Assembly (NCBI GenBank): GCA_942492815.1 | Contig: OW818658.1 | Coordinates: 7,254,001-7,318,000 of the forward strand | Source: JAEUWI01 sp942492815 | Lineage (GTDB): Bacteria > Hydrogenedentota > Hydrogenedentia > Hydrogenedentales > JAEUWI01 | Length of the DNA stretch: 64,000 bases | Reading direction: 5' to 3' | Shown: one piece after another, positions 1 to 9,071 of the stretch | Numbering within the stretch: position 1 is the stretch's first letter | Layout of the letters: every line of letters begins with the position of its first letter | Made by a program: the position numbers and the translations under genes | Notes under the pieces: generated by a model | What the model was told of the DNA's origin: nothing | Seen by the model: only the letters and a program-made list of their open reading frames with translations | The model's database searches: none

Positions 1-19
1 TACGGTCAGGGGGGTAAAT

Positions 20-1489
20 TCAGGATGCGCCCCGGCCCGCCACCACGGCCCGGAATGTCATGAAAAGTATCTTGATATCCAGCCAGATGGACCAGCGATC
101 AATGTAGTCCAGATCCATCTCGACCCACTCTTCAAAACCGATATTGTTACGGCCACTCACCTGCCAGAGCCCGGTCATCCCGGGCCGTACGCTCAAGCGA
201 CGGCGCTGGCTCCAGGAGTACTGCTCCACTTCCGAAGGGATGGGGGGGCGGGGGCCAACGAGGCTCATTTCACCGCGCCACACATTGAAAAGCTGGGGGA
301 ATTCATCGAGGCTGTACTTGCGAATGAACCTGCCCAGCCGGGTGATTCGGGGGTCATTGGTAATTTTGAAAACCGGACCGTCCTGTTCGTTCAGGGCCAT
401 CAGGGACGCCTTGACTTCTTCCGCATTGACGATCATCGAGCGGAACTTGATCATCCTGAAACGCCGCTGATTCTGCCCCACCCGCTCCTGGCGGAAGAAG
501 ATAGGCCCTTTTGAATCAAGCTTGACCAGAATGGCCAGGGGCAGAATGATGACGGGAAACGACAGAATGATGAGAATCGTCGAGCCGACAAAATCCAGCA
601 GACGTTTCTGAAATACCTTACCGTGCGCCTCGGGAATCGTGGACAGGTTGAGGAGGGGAATGTCTTCCAAGTGCATCAGCCGGCTGGTGGCCACACGCAT
701 GGGGAACAGATCCGCCACCATGTGAACCGGGAGCGCGGCCCCCTCGCACAGATGGGCGATGCTCTGAATCTCTTCATACCCCGAGCGTACCGGAAGGGCA
801 ATGTAGACCTCGTCCACCTCACCGTTCAGGAGCATATCTTTCAATTTATCCACAGGGCCCAGAAAGGGCACTCCGGTGCCTTCCAGCAACTCGGCGCGGT
901 CCAATTCTTTATCCAGCACCCCGACGATCGCGTAGCCGAGACCGGAGTTTTCCTGCAGCACCTCGATCAGGTGTCGGCATCGCTCATTCGCACCTACGAT
1001 AACTGCGCGCTGCTGGTTGTAGCCAAGGCTGCGCAGTTCGTGAATGGCCAGGCGCAGACCAAAACGGAACGTCAGAAGTAATACGAGCGTCGCCAGGCAG
1101 AAGACCACGAGAAACTGATGATTGAACTCATTCTTCGCTTCATTTGCAATGGTTTCAGCCGCTTCGTCCCCACCCGTGAACAACACCATGACGAACACAC
1201 AAAAGACGCAGGCGTCGCCCACGGCCTTGGTTACCGCAGTGAGATAATGCACGACGTCCTGGCGATTACGTACGCCCCACAAGTTTCGCTCCACCGCCGC
1301 GCTGTACCACACCAGAATCACGACAATGAGATACGGGAGGTTCTTCACCATAGACGGCGTGAGGGGATCCGTCATTGGCGTTGACCAATGGATGGCGAGG
1401 GCAAAGGCCCCTACAATACAGCAGGTATCCAGAAACGCCAGCGCGGCAGGCGGCACGATTCGCTTTCGCGGTTTACTTGAGATCTCCAT
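20..1489 (-). CDS. Polyprenyl glycosylphosphotransferase (sugar transferase)
   Basis: Membrane sugar transferase expected to move a hexose-1-phosphate from a nucleotide sugar onto undecaprenyl phosphate, the first step of exopolysaccharide or O-antigen assembly. Four N-terminal membrane segments lead into a Rossmann-like region, a fifth hydrophobic segment, and a complete C-terminal bacterial sugar transferase domain with KFRSM, the acidic dyad in LDEFPQ, SLVGPRPP and RPGMTGLWQVSGRN. An ATG at 1552 would add 21 residues and overlap the upstream gene. The ATG at 1489 is preferred because AAGGGAAGGGA lies just before it, leaving a 22-bp gap after the upstream stop. It is the second gene of a tandem pair of paralogues. 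The substrate sugar cannot be read from the sequence. Confidence 0.88.
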   Translation of the reverse strand: MEISSKPRKRIVPPAALAFLDTCCIVGAFALAIHWSTPMTDPLTPSMVKNLPYLIVVILVWYSAAVERNLWGVRNRQDVVHYLTAVTKAVGDACVFCVFVMVLFTGGDEAAETIANEAKNEFNHQFLVVFCLATLVLLLTFRFGLRLAIHELRSLGYNQQRAVIVGANERCRHLIEVLQENSGLGYAIVGVLDKELDRAELLEGTGVPFLGPVDKLKDMLLNGEVDEVYIALPVRSGYEEIQSIAHLCEGAALPVHMVADLFPMRVATSRLMHLEDIPLLNLSTIPEAHGKVFQKRLLDFVGSTILIILSFPVIILPLAILVKLDSKGPIFFRQERVGQNQRRFRMIKFRSMIVNAEEVKASLMALNEQDGPVFKITNDPRITRLGRFIRKYSLDEFPQLFNVWRGEMSLVGPRPPIPSEVEQYSWSQRRRLSVRPGMTGLWQVSGRNNIGFEEWVEMDLDYIDRWSIWLDIKILFMTFRAVVAGRGAS

Positions 1490-1511
1490 TTCCCTTCCCT
1501 TGGGCATTCCG

Positions 1512-2690
1512 CTAGACCGGGCTGTCAATTTTAGACGCCTGGCCCCGATCATGTGTCGGTCCGGCCAGACTGATCTCCCCAGAAAGCACGTTCAGCAATT
1601 GGGGCAGTTCATCAATACCATATCTTCTCAGGACACTGCCCACCCGGGTCAAACGCTCCCCGCCCGGCTCCCATGATGCGTCATGGGAAGTGCGAAATAC
1701 AAGATCACTGAAAATAGCGCCACCCGGTGCCCGCCGGGGACGGCGGATCAGCAGCGGACCGCGTGAATCCAGCTTGATGGCCAGCGCTACCGCCAGAAGC
1801 ACGGGTGACAGCACGAGAATCAGCAGAAGCGATACGCCCATGTCCACCGCACGGTGCAGGGCAAACTGGGGGCGGCTGTCCGATTCGATGGACAGAGAGA
1901 GAAGGGGGATGTCGCCCAGGCGGCTCAGTTCGCTGGTCGCCATCCGGAGCGGAAACAGATCCGCCATGAAGCGTACCGGAACACCCACGCCCTCGCACAG
2001 ATGGGCGGCACTCTGAATCTTTTCGTAGTAAGAACGGACGGGCAAGGCGATATAGACCGCGTCAATCACCCGGTTTACCAGAATCTTATCGAGCTCGTCC
2101 AGGGCCCCGAGATAGGGGACGCCCCGGGCTTCCAGCATTTCCCTGCGCTCGGGTTCAATCTCCAGAAAGCCCTCAATGTGATACCCGTACTGCTCGTTCG
2201 CATGGAGAATATCGACCAGCTTCTGGGTGCGCTCGTTGCTGCCGACGATGAGGATCCGGCGCGCGTTAAAGCCGCGGCGACGCAGGTTCCAGAGGCTCAG
2301 GCCCAGGCTCAAGCGGAACAAGAGAAGTCCGCCCAGCACGAAGATCCCGAAGACAAACAGGAAGGTGCGATTCAGGTCCTCGCGCATGAACAGGGCCACG
2401 ATGAATACAGTGAAAAGGAATGCCGTGAAGAAGGCCTTGGCCACGGAGAAAAGCAGGGCTACCAGCGCCTCGCTGCGCCGCGAGAGGAAGAGTCGCTGGT
2501 CTGTAGCCACCAGAAACCACACTATCACCAGGGTAAAATAGTACGTTAGAAAGTTCCAGAGTGTATCGGCATCCACGTCAGGGGCGAGAAACCACACGGT
2601 GACAACAAATACACCGGTGATACAACTCAAGTCGAGGATTACCCGCATGACGGCGTTCAGGAATTCGTGGCGTCTGGAATATATGCCCAA
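1512..2690 (-). CDS. C-terminally truncated sugar transferase paralogue
   Basis: Paralogue of the adjacent sugar transferase with the same layout: four N-terminal membrane segments, a Rossmann-like middle region and a fifth hydrophobic segment. The catalytic domain retains IDELPQ but has lost part of the KFRSM region, and it ends at SLAGPTHDRGQ, so SLVGPRPP and the last ~60 residues with RPGMTGLWQVSGRN are missing. The frame is open to its stop, so this is either decay or a specialised partner protein. The longest frame begins at TTG 2762. TTG 2690, with GGGAG upstream, aligns better with the N-terminus of the downstream paralogue and is preferred. Activity as an independent transferase is doubtful. 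Confidence 0.72.
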   Translation of the reverse strand: MGIYSRRHEFLNAVMRVILDLSCITGVFVVTVWFLAPDVDADTLWNFLTYYFTLVIVWFLVATDQRLFLSRRSEALVALLFSVAKAFFTAFLFTVFIVALFMREDLNRTFLFVFGIFVLGGLLLFRLSLGLSLWNLRRRGFNARRILIVGSNERTQKLVDILHANEQYGYHIEGFLEIEPERREMLEARGVPYLGALDELDKILVNRVIDAVYIALPVRSYYEKIQSAAHLCEGVGVPVRFMADLFPLRMATSELSRLGDIPLLSLSIESDSRPQFALHRAVDMGVSLLLILVLSPVLLAVALAIKLDSRGPLLIRRPRRAPGGAIFSDLVFRTSHDASWEPGGERLTRVGSVLRRYGIDELPQLLNVLSGEISLAGPTHDRGQASKIDSPV

Positions 2691-2740
2691 TGGAGGACTC
2701 CCCTGAGGCCGCTGCGGTGACGCGGTGGCTGGGCGTTGCA

Positions 2741-2756
2741 GCCCGCCCGGGCGGGC
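2741..2756. repeat. 16-bp perfect GC palindrome
   Basis: GCCCGCCCGGGCGGGC is a perfect palindrome about 50 bp upstream of the preferred start of the truncated sugar transferase. It could form a leader hairpin. If translation began at TTG 2762 it would be coding, which is one reason that start looks poor. Confidence 0.5.
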
Positions 2757-2996
2757 GAGCAATTAACGGGTTGGGACAAATCTCATGCTTGAAAAACTCC
2801 CCGACTTGTTAAAACTTCCGGGGACAACCTACGCAAGTGGCTAACTTTACTGTGATCGCTAGATTCCTGTCAAGAATTTACCGGGTCCGTCATGGTCAAT
2901 TCCAATGGTCGACGCTATAGGCGGACCCGCATCGCGTTGAACTCCCGATCATTAACGCGACCAGCCAGTGCAGGCATTCCGGCAATATGTCCGATT

Positions 2997-3452
2997 TTAC
3001 AACACCGGATTGCCCCGCTCCAACCAATAACGGCTCGGAAGGTGAAAATAGGTGATGGCAAAGGAAAGCCCGCAGAGCAGGCTCCCGTAAAGCATGTTTC
3101 CCGTCAGCAACATCAGCACGAGCCCGAGAACCGCGCCGGATTCGGAAATCGCCATGCAAACCAACGTGGCCTTGAAGCGGGCGGCGGCGTCTTGCGTCTG
3201 GACACCCAGCTTCTCCAGGAGAACCTTTTTCAACACCATGGAGGTCAGGGAACTCGTCGTGCCGGCGGCAAGCAACGCCAGAGATATCGGGGTGACCGCC
3301 GCGGGGTCGAGATCGCCGATGCCGGTTTCCGGCAGGGTGCCCGTATATTTCATAATATTCGCAACGACCATATAGAGCAGCGGCATCGACGCGACCGCAC
3401 CGGCGATGAGCCGATACGAGGCAATGGGGTCATTCGATTGGCTGTCAGGCAC
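2997..3452 (-). CDS. Small four-helix membrane protein, unknown function
   Basis: A 151-residue hydrophobic protein with about four predicted membrane segments (roughly residues 12-32, 52-72, 95-120 and 122-140) and short polar loops. It has no recognisable catalytic motif. The start is GTG with AGGGAG eight bases upstream. It lies 54 bp after the end of uppP on the same strand, so co-transcription is possible. The family was not recognised and no function is proposed. Confidence 0.6.
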   Translation of the reverse strand: MPDSQSNDPIASYRLIAGAVASMPLLYMVVANIMKYTGTLPETGIGDLDPAAVTPISLALLAAGTTSSLTSMVLKKVLLEKLGVQTQDAAARFKATLVCMAISESGAVLGLVLMLLTGNMLYGSLLCGLSFAITYFHLPSRYWLERGNPVL

Positions 3453-3506
3453 GACGTGTACTCCCTGAGCACTTGGAAATAGTATAGAACTTCATACGAA
3501 ACTGGA

Positions 3507-4310
3507 TTATATTACTTTTGCCATTAACATCACGAGCACCACGATACCCAGCACGATGCGGTAAACGCCAAAGGCGCTGAAGGAGTGTTTCTTGATAAAG
3601 GCCATGAGGAAGGCAATGACGCCATAGGCGACCAGAAAGGACACGACGGAGCCGAGGGCGAGCAATCCCCACTGGTGTGCGGAAAAGTCGACGCCATTCT
3701 TGAGGACCTTGAGCGTGGTGGCCCCCACCATGGTGGGGATCGCCAGAAAGAAGGAGAATTCCGCCGCGACCACCCGGTTGGCTCCGAGGAGAAGGCCGCC
3801 GACAATCGTGGCTCCGGAACGCGAGGTGCCGGGAATCATGGCGAGGCACTGAATAAGGCCAATGCCCACGGCCTGTTTGTAGCTCAGGTCCTTTATCGAA
3901 GCCGTTTCGCCCGTATGTTCGCGGCGCTCAATCAGGATCAGGATGATTCCCCCCAGGATCAGCGTGATGGCCACGACGGCCTCGCTGTCGAGGAGGGATT
4001 CGATAAAATCGTCCAGCAGCAGGCCCAGTATGGCGGCGGGGAGAAAGGCCACCACGACCTTCACCCAGAGGGCTACGGTATCGCGATCCACCTTGCCTTC
4101 CCGGATGGGCCAGAGCTGGCGCCAGAAATAAAGACAAACCGACAGAATCGCGGGGAACTGAATGATGACGATGAAGGCTTTGTTAAAGGCCTCGTCATCT
4201 CCCAGGCTGAGGAGCGACTCGACGAGGATGAGGTGCCCGGTGCTGCTGATAGGCAAAAACTCGGTGATCCCCTCCACCACCGCCAGGATGAAAGCATTTA
4301 CGAAATCCAC
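3507..4310 (-). CDS. uppP: Undecaprenyl-diphosphatase UppP (BacA)
   Basis: Integral membrane phosphatase that converts undecaprenyl diphosphate to the monophosphate, recycling the lipid carrier for peptidoglycan and exopolysaccharide; family members confer bacitracin tolerance. The N-terminal EGITEFLPISSTGHLIL and the later PGTSRSGATIVGGLL are the two family signatures carrying the catalytic Glu, Ser and Arg residues. The rest is a series of membrane helices. The longest frame starts at ATG 4370. The GTG at 4310 has GGGAG six bases upstream and gives 267 residues, the usual family length, so it is preferred. Its product is the substrate of the nearby sugar transferases. Confidence 0.93.
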   Translation of the reverse strand: MDFVNAFILAVVEGITEFLPISSTGHLILVESLLSLGDDEAFNKAFIVIIQFPAILSVCLYFWRQLWPIREGKVDRDTVALWVKVVVAFLPAAILGLLLDDFIESLLDSEAVVAITLILGGIILILIERREHTGETASIKDLSYKQAVGIGLIQCLAMIPGTSRSGATIVGGLLLGANRVVAAEFSFFLAIPTMVGATTLKVLKNGVDFSAHQWGLLALGSVVSFLVAYGVIAFLMAFIKKHSFSAFGVYRIVLGIVVLVMLMAKVI

Positions 4311-4398
4311 CAGGAACTCCCGGGTCAATAGGGTTGGGCTGCGACTACGCGGGAAGCGTAGCACAGGCAATGGCGTTCACGCCATATAAGGAGCGCTC

Positions 4399-5037
4399 CT
4401 ACGGCGCTTGCGGGGCATCCTCGGGCCCGGCGGCATCGGCGACGCCATCCGCCGTGTCGGGCTCCGCCGCGCCGCCGGTTTCGCCATCGCCGGATTCCTG
4501 GGGCGGGGCCGGTTTCTGGCCCCGGCCAAAGCGCCGCTCCTGGGCCTGTTTCAGCAGGCGCCGCATGTCGCTTTCAAAGTCTACGATGAAGAGATAGAGT
4601 TTGGCTTTCTGCCAGGTCGTCAACTCGAAGCCGTCAAAATCGACAATCTCGCGGCGCGCTTCGGCCGCCTTCGCTTCATGGGCGACGACTTCCTCCAAGA
4701 CTTTAGCGATGGCCTCTTCGTCCTTGCCCTCGCGCACCGCCTGCCGGAGGTTGCGTGAAAGTACCATCCGTTCACGGCGCAGCGCGGCCATATTGTCCCG
4801 GAATTCTGCCAGATGGCGCACCATGAGGACGGTCTGCTCCTCGTCCAGCGCAAGTTCCCGGGTCAGGCGGGCCATGAGGACCTCCTCCAGGAGCTTGCGG
4901 CTCTCGGTTGCCCGCTCTTCCCGTCCTGGTGCCTCCTCGCTTCCTTTTTCGGGGGCGGGGTCGTCCGCGAAAACCGGCGCGATCACCAGGATCAAGGCCA
5001 GAGCAAAGCAACAGCGATTCCACCAGCGCATCTTCAT
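4399..5037 (-). CDS. Periplasmic Spy/CpxP-like helical protein
   Basis: A 212-residue exported protein with a signal peptide (ALALILVIAPVFA, cleavage near residue 25). The central region (about 55-165) is charged and helical, with LALDEEQTVLMVRHLAEF and repeated Arg/Glu heptads like Spy/CpxP or periplasmic metal-sensor proteins. A Pro/Ala-rich acidic tail follows. The start codon overlaps the anti-sigma gene stop as ATGA, so it is the third gene of a sigma factor/anti-sigma/periplasmic protein operon. It is probably the periplasmic sensing or effector part of that envelope stress circuit, but the family assignment rests on overall resemblance only. Confidence 0.65.
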   Translation of the reverse strand: MKMRWWNRCCFALALILVIAPVFADDPAPEKGSEEAPGREERATESRKLLEEVLMARLTRELALDEEQTVLMVRHLAEFRDNMAALRRERMVLSRNLRQAVREGKDEEAIAKVLEEVVAHEAKAAEARREIVDFDGFELTTWQKAKLYLFIVDFESDMRRLLKQAQERRFGRGQKPAPPQESGDGETGGAAEPDTADGVADAAGPEDAPQAP

Positions 5038-5678
5038 ACCTCGTTTCCATCCGTTTGCAGCAGGCCATTCAAGAACTCGACATCCTCACCGGCGAAGGCG
5101 TCCATCATGCTGTCGAGATCCTGGTGGGCGAAAGGGTCCATGTAATCTTCTTCGGAGGAGGCGTCCGCCAGGGACTCCAGGATCGACTCCAGGGCCACAT
5201 CCGGTTCCTCTGTGTCGGAGGCATCATCCACATCACCGAAAAGGTCCACGGGGATCCCCGCGTCCATAAGACGCCCCAGGGCTTCCACGACCTGAGCATC
5301 ATCCTGCCACGCCACGTTGACCCGTTGCACCGGTGTGTCGGGCCGGGCGGGTGCGGTGGACTCGGGGAGCCAGCGCCAGGCACCGACGGCGACCAGGGCC
5401 GTGATGCAGCAAGCCGAGGCCCATCGCGGGGAGCGCTGGGGGAACCAGACGCGGGTGCGGGGGATATCGGCGGTGTGGGCCATGACTCGGTTCACGAAAG
5501 CCGGGTGAACCTCGGGGGCGCTCAGTGCCTTCAGATGCCCGGAGAGCTTCAAGAGCTCGACGTGGCGGCGCGCGCATTCGGGGCACGACTGGAGGTGGCG
5601 GGCGATGAATTCGGGATCGCGACTCTCTCCGTCGATGTATGCGGAGAGTTCATCCACCACGTGGGGTGACTTTTTCAT
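5034..5678 (-). CDS. Zinc-finger anti-sigma factor
   Basis: Membrane-anchored anti-sigma factor (zf-HC2 type) predicted to hold the neighbouring ECF sigma factor at the inner membrane. The N-terminal domain (about residues 5-55) contains the zinc motif H-x3-C-x2-C in ARHLQSCPECARRH. One membrane segment follows at about residues 95-115 (CCITALVAVGAW). The C-terminal ~90 residues are periplasmic and acidic. ATGA overlaps at both ends couple it to the sigma factor gene upstream and the Spy-like gene downstream. Typically released by regulated proteolysis or ligand binding; the signal here is unknown. Confidence 0.85.
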   Translation of the reverse strand: MKKSPHVVDELSAYIDGESRDPEFIARHLQSCPECARRHVELLKLSGHLKALSAPEVHPAFVNRVMAHTADIPRTRVWFPQRSPRWASACCITALVAVGAWRWLPESTAPARPDTPVQRVNVAWQDDAQVVEALGRLMDAGIPVDLFGDVDDASDTEEPDVALESILESLADASSEEDYMDPFAHQDLDSMMDAFAGEDVEFLNGLLQTDGNEV

Positions 5679-6241
5679 AGTAACTCGCCTCCTTGTTCGA
5701 TCAACACGATGCGTAACTGCTCGCGCGCCCGCGCAAGTCTGCTTTTCACCGTGCCCTTGCGACAGCGCAGGACCTCGGCGATGCCGTCGTAGTCCATCCC
5801 CTCGACTTCGCGCAGGTGAATGACCATCCGGTGTTCCGGGGAGAGGCGCTTCAGGGCCGCTTCCACATGGGATTCAATTTCCCTCATCCGGGCTTCATGA
5901 GCGGGCCGACCCGTATTGGACTCGAGTTCCGCCATGCTGTCCAGCGGCTGGCTCCGTCCCCGTCCCCGACGGTTCATGTCCCGCAGGTAGTTCAAGGTCA
6001 TATTCCGGGCGATGCCGAAGAGTACCGTGGAGAATTTGGCCTGGGGATTTAACCGGTTCAAGTATCGGTGCAGGCGAAGGAAAACTTCCTGTGCGACGTC
6101 TTCCGCGTCCTGCCGGGAGCCCGCCATGCGGTAACAGAAGTGAATCACGGGGGCGTGATAGCGATGCACCAGGAGAGCGAAGGCGTCGCTGTCACCTGAT
6201 TGCGCCCGCGCCACAAGCGCCCAGTCATCCAAATCCCTCAT
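5675..6241 (-). CDS. ECF-family RNA polymerase sigma factor
   Basis: A 188-residue extracytoplasmic-function sigma factor. Region 2 (about residues 22-90) holds AEDVAQEVFLRLHRYL and the core-binding and -10 recognition helices. Region 4 (about 130-180) holds LSPEHRMVIHLREVEGMDYDGIAEVLRC-like helix-turn-helix sequence ending in KGTVKSRLARAREQL. It starts a three-gene operon; the stop overlaps the start of the anti-sigma gene. This arrangement normally means autoregulated expression released when the anti-sigma factor is inactivated. The target promoter motif was not identified. Confidence 0.93.
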   Translation of the reverse strand: MRDLDDWALVARAQSGDSDAFALLVHRYHAPVIHFCYRMAGSRQDAEDVAQEVFLRLHRYLNRLNPQAKFSTVLFGIARNMTLNYLRDMNRRGRGRSQPLDSMAELESNTGRPAHEARMREIESHVEAALKRLSPEHRMVIHLREVEGMDYDGIAEVLRCRKGTVKSRLARAREQLRIVLIEQGGELL

Positions 6242-6337
6242 GCGGGGGGAACCTCGTTGTCATACGCTTCAACCCGAACGCCAGAAAAAAGTTCCGTTCC
6301 GGCCCTCCGTGCGCGATTTCGGCGGCCCGCCTGGTCC

Positions 6338-7735
6338 TCAACCCCGCTTTACCCTGGGTCCGCTGGGCGTGTCTTCCAGGATCCAGCCCTGCGCCGCCAG
6401 GGTGTCGCGGATTTCGTCGGAACGGGCAAAATTCTTATCCCGGCGGGCCTGCTGGCGCTGGTTTACGAGATCCAGCACCTCGGCGGGTACTTCGTCCGAA
6501 GCCGGGCCGGCAAAAAGGCCCGTGACTTCATTCAGGCGGTCCAGGAGGGCCAAGGCATTCTTCGCGCCCTGCTCACCTGTGCCGCCCTCATCGAGTTGCT
6601 TGTTGGCCGCGCGGACGAAGTCAAAGACCGCGCCGAGTCCGCCGGAGATGTTGAGATCGTCGTCCAACGCTTCGATGAAGCGGCTTTCACATTCCTGGCA
6701 CAGGGCGGACAGATCTTCTCCGGGCCCCTTGAGCTCTTCCAGGCGCTGGCGGAAGTCCCGGATGCGCTGCAGGGCATTTCGGGCGTCTTCCACCGTCTTG
6801 AGGGTGAAATTGTTCGGCTGGCGGTAGTGGATGGCCAGCAGGGTCCACCGGATGGCGACCGGGTCAATTTCCTTGTCCAAGAGGTCGCGAAGGGTGTAAA
6901 AGTTGCCCAGGGACTTGGACATTTTCCGTCCGTCCACCATCAGGTGGGCGCAATGGAGCCAGTAATTCACAAAGCGCGCGCCGGTGGCGCAGCAGGACTG
7001 GGCGATTTCGTTTTCATGGTGGGGGAAGATGTTGTCCACGCCGCCACAATGGATATCAAAATGCTCGCCAAGGAATTTCATGCTCATGGCGGAGCACTCG
7101 ATGTGCCAGCCCGGTCGGCCCTTGCCCAGCTCGGTCTCCCAGAACACGTCGCCATCTTCTGGCACATAGGCCTTCCAGAGCACGAAGTCCCGGGCGTCTT
7201 CCGCCTCATACTCGTCGTTGTCCACCCGACCGCTGGCACCGTCCTGGAGCTGGTCCAAATCCATGTGGCTGAGCTTGCCATAGTCCTTGAAGCTGGAAAG
7301 GCGGAAATAGATGCTGCCCTCGGCCTCATAGGTATGACCTTTCTCGCGCAACTGCTTGATCATCTCCACCATTTCGGGGATGTGATCCGTGGCGGCGGGG
7401 TAGGCCTCGGCCGGGCGGATCCCTAGGGTCTTGAGGTCTTCAAAGAAGGCGGCGGCATAGCGCGCAGTGACAGTCTTGAGGGGCTCGCCCGTCTCGCGGC
7501 AGGTCCGGATCAGCTTGTCCTCCACATCGGTCAAGTTCATGATATGGCGGACGGAATAGCCGCGAAAGGTGAGGTAGCGGCTGAGCAGATCCTCGAACAT
7601 GTAGGCCCGCAAGTTACCGATGTGGGCGTAGTTATAGATGGTGGGGCCGCAGGTGTACAGGCCGACCTTTCCCGGAACCAGCGGGGTAAAGGGTTCCTTT
7701 GTTCGGGTAAGGGTGTTGTGGAAACACAGGGCCAT
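6338..7735 (-). CDS. cysS: Cysteinyl-tRNA synthetase
   Basis: Class I aminoacyl-tRNA synthetase that charges tRNA-Cys with cysteine. The 465-residue length is normal. The HIGH-type motif appears as YAHIGNLRAY near residue 38. Zinc-ligand residues are visible at TCGP (~29) and in the IECSAMSMKFLG and GGVDNIFPHHENE blocks. The KMSKS loop is GRKMSKSLGNF near residue 270. The C-terminal helical anticodon-binding region ends with ARRDKNFARSDEIRD, typical of the family. The start has GGAGAGCCTCC before ATG. It is followed by the sigma factor gene on the same strand after ~100 bp. Confidence 0.97.
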   Translation of the reverse strand: MALCFHNTLTRTKEPFTPLVPGKVGLYTCGPTIYNYAHIGNLRAYMFEDLLSRYLTFRGYSVRHIMNLTDVEDKLIRTCRETGEPLKTVTARYAAAFFEDLKTLGIRPAEAYPAATDHIPEMVEMIKQLREKGHTYEAEGSIYFRLSSFKDYGKLSHMDLDQLQDGASGRVDNDEYEAEDARDFVLWKAYVPEDGDVFWETELGKGRPGWHIECSAMSMKFLGEHFDIHCGGVDNIFPHHENEIAQSCCATGARFVNYWLHCAHLMVDGRKMSKSLGNFYTLRDLLDKEIDPVAIRWTLLAIHYRQPNNFTLKTVEDARNALQRIRDFRQRLEELKGPGEDLSALCQECESRFIEALDDDLNISGGLGAVFDFVRAANKQLDEGGTGEQGAKNALALLDRLNEVTGLFAGPASDEVPAEVLDLVNQRQQARRDKNFARSDEIRDTLAAQGWILEDTPSGPRVKRG

Positions 7736-7858
7736 GGAGGCTCTCCTTGGGACTTTGGGTACAGGGCTACGGCGCGGCGGGTAGTTTAGCGTATTGGTGC
7801 CCGTGGGATCACGCGGGCGGAGAGGAGTTTAGTCTGGAGTCTGGAGGGGAATGGGTCT

Positions 7859-7941
7859 TATGGGTCGTATGGGTCGGGTCGTATAGGTCGTATAGGTCGT
7901 ATAGGTCGTATGGCGTCTCATACCGACCCATACGACTCATA
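7859..7941. repeat. Inverted repeat enclosing 9-mer tandem repeats
   Basis: Arms 7859-7877 and 7923-7941 match at 18 of 19 positions as an inverted repeat. The loop holds about three and a half copies of GTATAGGTC (7881-7912). It lies between cysS and the HDOD gene with no coding potential. Confidence 0.7.
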
Positions 7942-7958
7942 GGACGCAAAAGACCCAT

Positions 7959-8007
7959 TTCAGCCTTCAGCCTTCAGCCTTCAGCCTTCAGCCTTCAGCC
8001 TTCAGCC
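7959..8007. repeat. Heptamer array TTCAGCC x7
   Basis: Seven exact tandem copies of TTCAGCC. The array abuts the TAG stop of the HDOD gene, which reads leftward into it. It is one member of a TTCANCC heptamer family found in several intergenic gaps of this window. Confidence 0.93.
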
Positions 8008-9035
8008 TATCCCGCCACCTCAAACAGGGCTTCCAATGCGTCGTGCAGATCCACGCGAAGCGTGGCCAACTTGATGTCCGAGAGGCCAAGGGCCATGGAG
8101 GAGGGGTGGGAGGCGAGGAAGGCCTCGGTGCTGCCTTCCTGCATGCCGTAGCCTTCCACCTTGGCCAGGGTATCGGCCAGCGCGGTAATGTGAATGGGCT
8201 GCATCCAATCCTTGACGGGGCAGATGGCGGGGTCATGGTGGAAGTACACGGCCGCGCGGAAGGAGGGGGGCAGGTTCCAGGCCTGGCAGATCAGCAGCCC
8301 GAGCAGGGGGTGGAGGTTTTCGAGTACCTCGACCAGAAGCTGGGGATTGCCCTGCAGCCCGCGCACCACGTTAGATCGGGGGCTGGCCACCAGTTCCAAC
8401 AGCATCACCTTGCCCACGTCGTGGATTAGGCCGGCCAGGAAAATGGATTCCAGGTTGGGCACCATGGTGAGGCGGGCGATTTCGTTGGCGCAATGGGCCG
8501 TGGCCGCCGAGTGGCGCCAGAGCCGTTCCATGCTTCTTTTCAACACGACATTGCCGGTGATGAACAGGTTGCGGTTGGCCACCAGTTGGACGGTATTGGC
8601 GATCGTTCGCATGCCGAGGCGAGAACAGGCCGCGTTGATGTCCCGGATCTCATGGAGCCCGCCGAAAGCCGCGCTGTTGGCCTGCTTCATAATGGCGAGG
8701 GCGACAACCGGATCTTCCTTGATCATCGTGGCGAGCTGGGCGATATTAAACTCCGGATCCTTCAGAAGCCGCAGGATCCGCTGGGACATTTCCGGCAGGA
8801 CCGGCAGGTCCTCCAGCCCGGCAACCGATTGGGCCAGCAGCTCCGCTCCGATGGAGCCGGGCGGCGCAATGTGGCGTATATCGGGCGCGTTGGGCAATGG
8901 CTGGGCAAGCATGGCGGCACCGCGCCACTCCACGAGCAGGGGGTTGAAGCAGTGGGTGCACGCACCGAGACTGACCGTTCCCCCCGCGGCGGCATCTTCG
9001 GACAGGGGGGCCTGACAAATCGGACACGGGTTCAT
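8007..9035 (-). CDS. HDOD-domain signalling protein with N-terminal zinc ribbon
   Basis: A 342-residue protein. The N-terminus has paired cysteines (CPICQAP and CTHCFNP, residues 4-30), consistent with a small zinc ribbon. An HDOD domain (about residues 75-280) follows, with LPVLPEMSQRILRLL, DPVVALAIMKQANSAAF and GLIHDVGKVMLLEL. HDOD proteins are HD-superfamily output or scaffold domains in nucleotide second-messenger and stress signalling, usually lacking phosphodiesterase activity, though this copy retains an HD pair. It sits 37 bp downstream of the GspE/PilB-type ATPase gene on the same strand, suggesting shared control of a pilus or secretion process. Confidence 0.85.
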   Translation of the reverse strand: MNPCPICQAPLSEDAAAGGTVSLGACTHCFNPLLVEWRGAAMLAQPLPNAPDIRHIAPPGSIGAELLAQSVAGLEDLPVLPEMSQRILRLLKDPEFNIAQLATMIKEDPVVALAIMKQANSAAFGGLHEIRDINAACSRLGMRTIANTVQLVANRNLFITGNVVLKRSMERLWRHSAATAHCANEIARLTMVPNLESIFLAGLIHDVGKVMLLELVASPRSNVVRGLQGNPQLLVEVLENLHPLLGLLICQAWNLPPSFRAAVYFHHDPAICPVKDWMQPIHITALADTLAKVEGYGMQEGSTEAFLASHPSSMALGLSDIKLATLRVDLHDALEALFEVAG

Positions 9036-9071
9036 GAGGTACTTCCTAACTGGCGTGATACAAACATGGCG

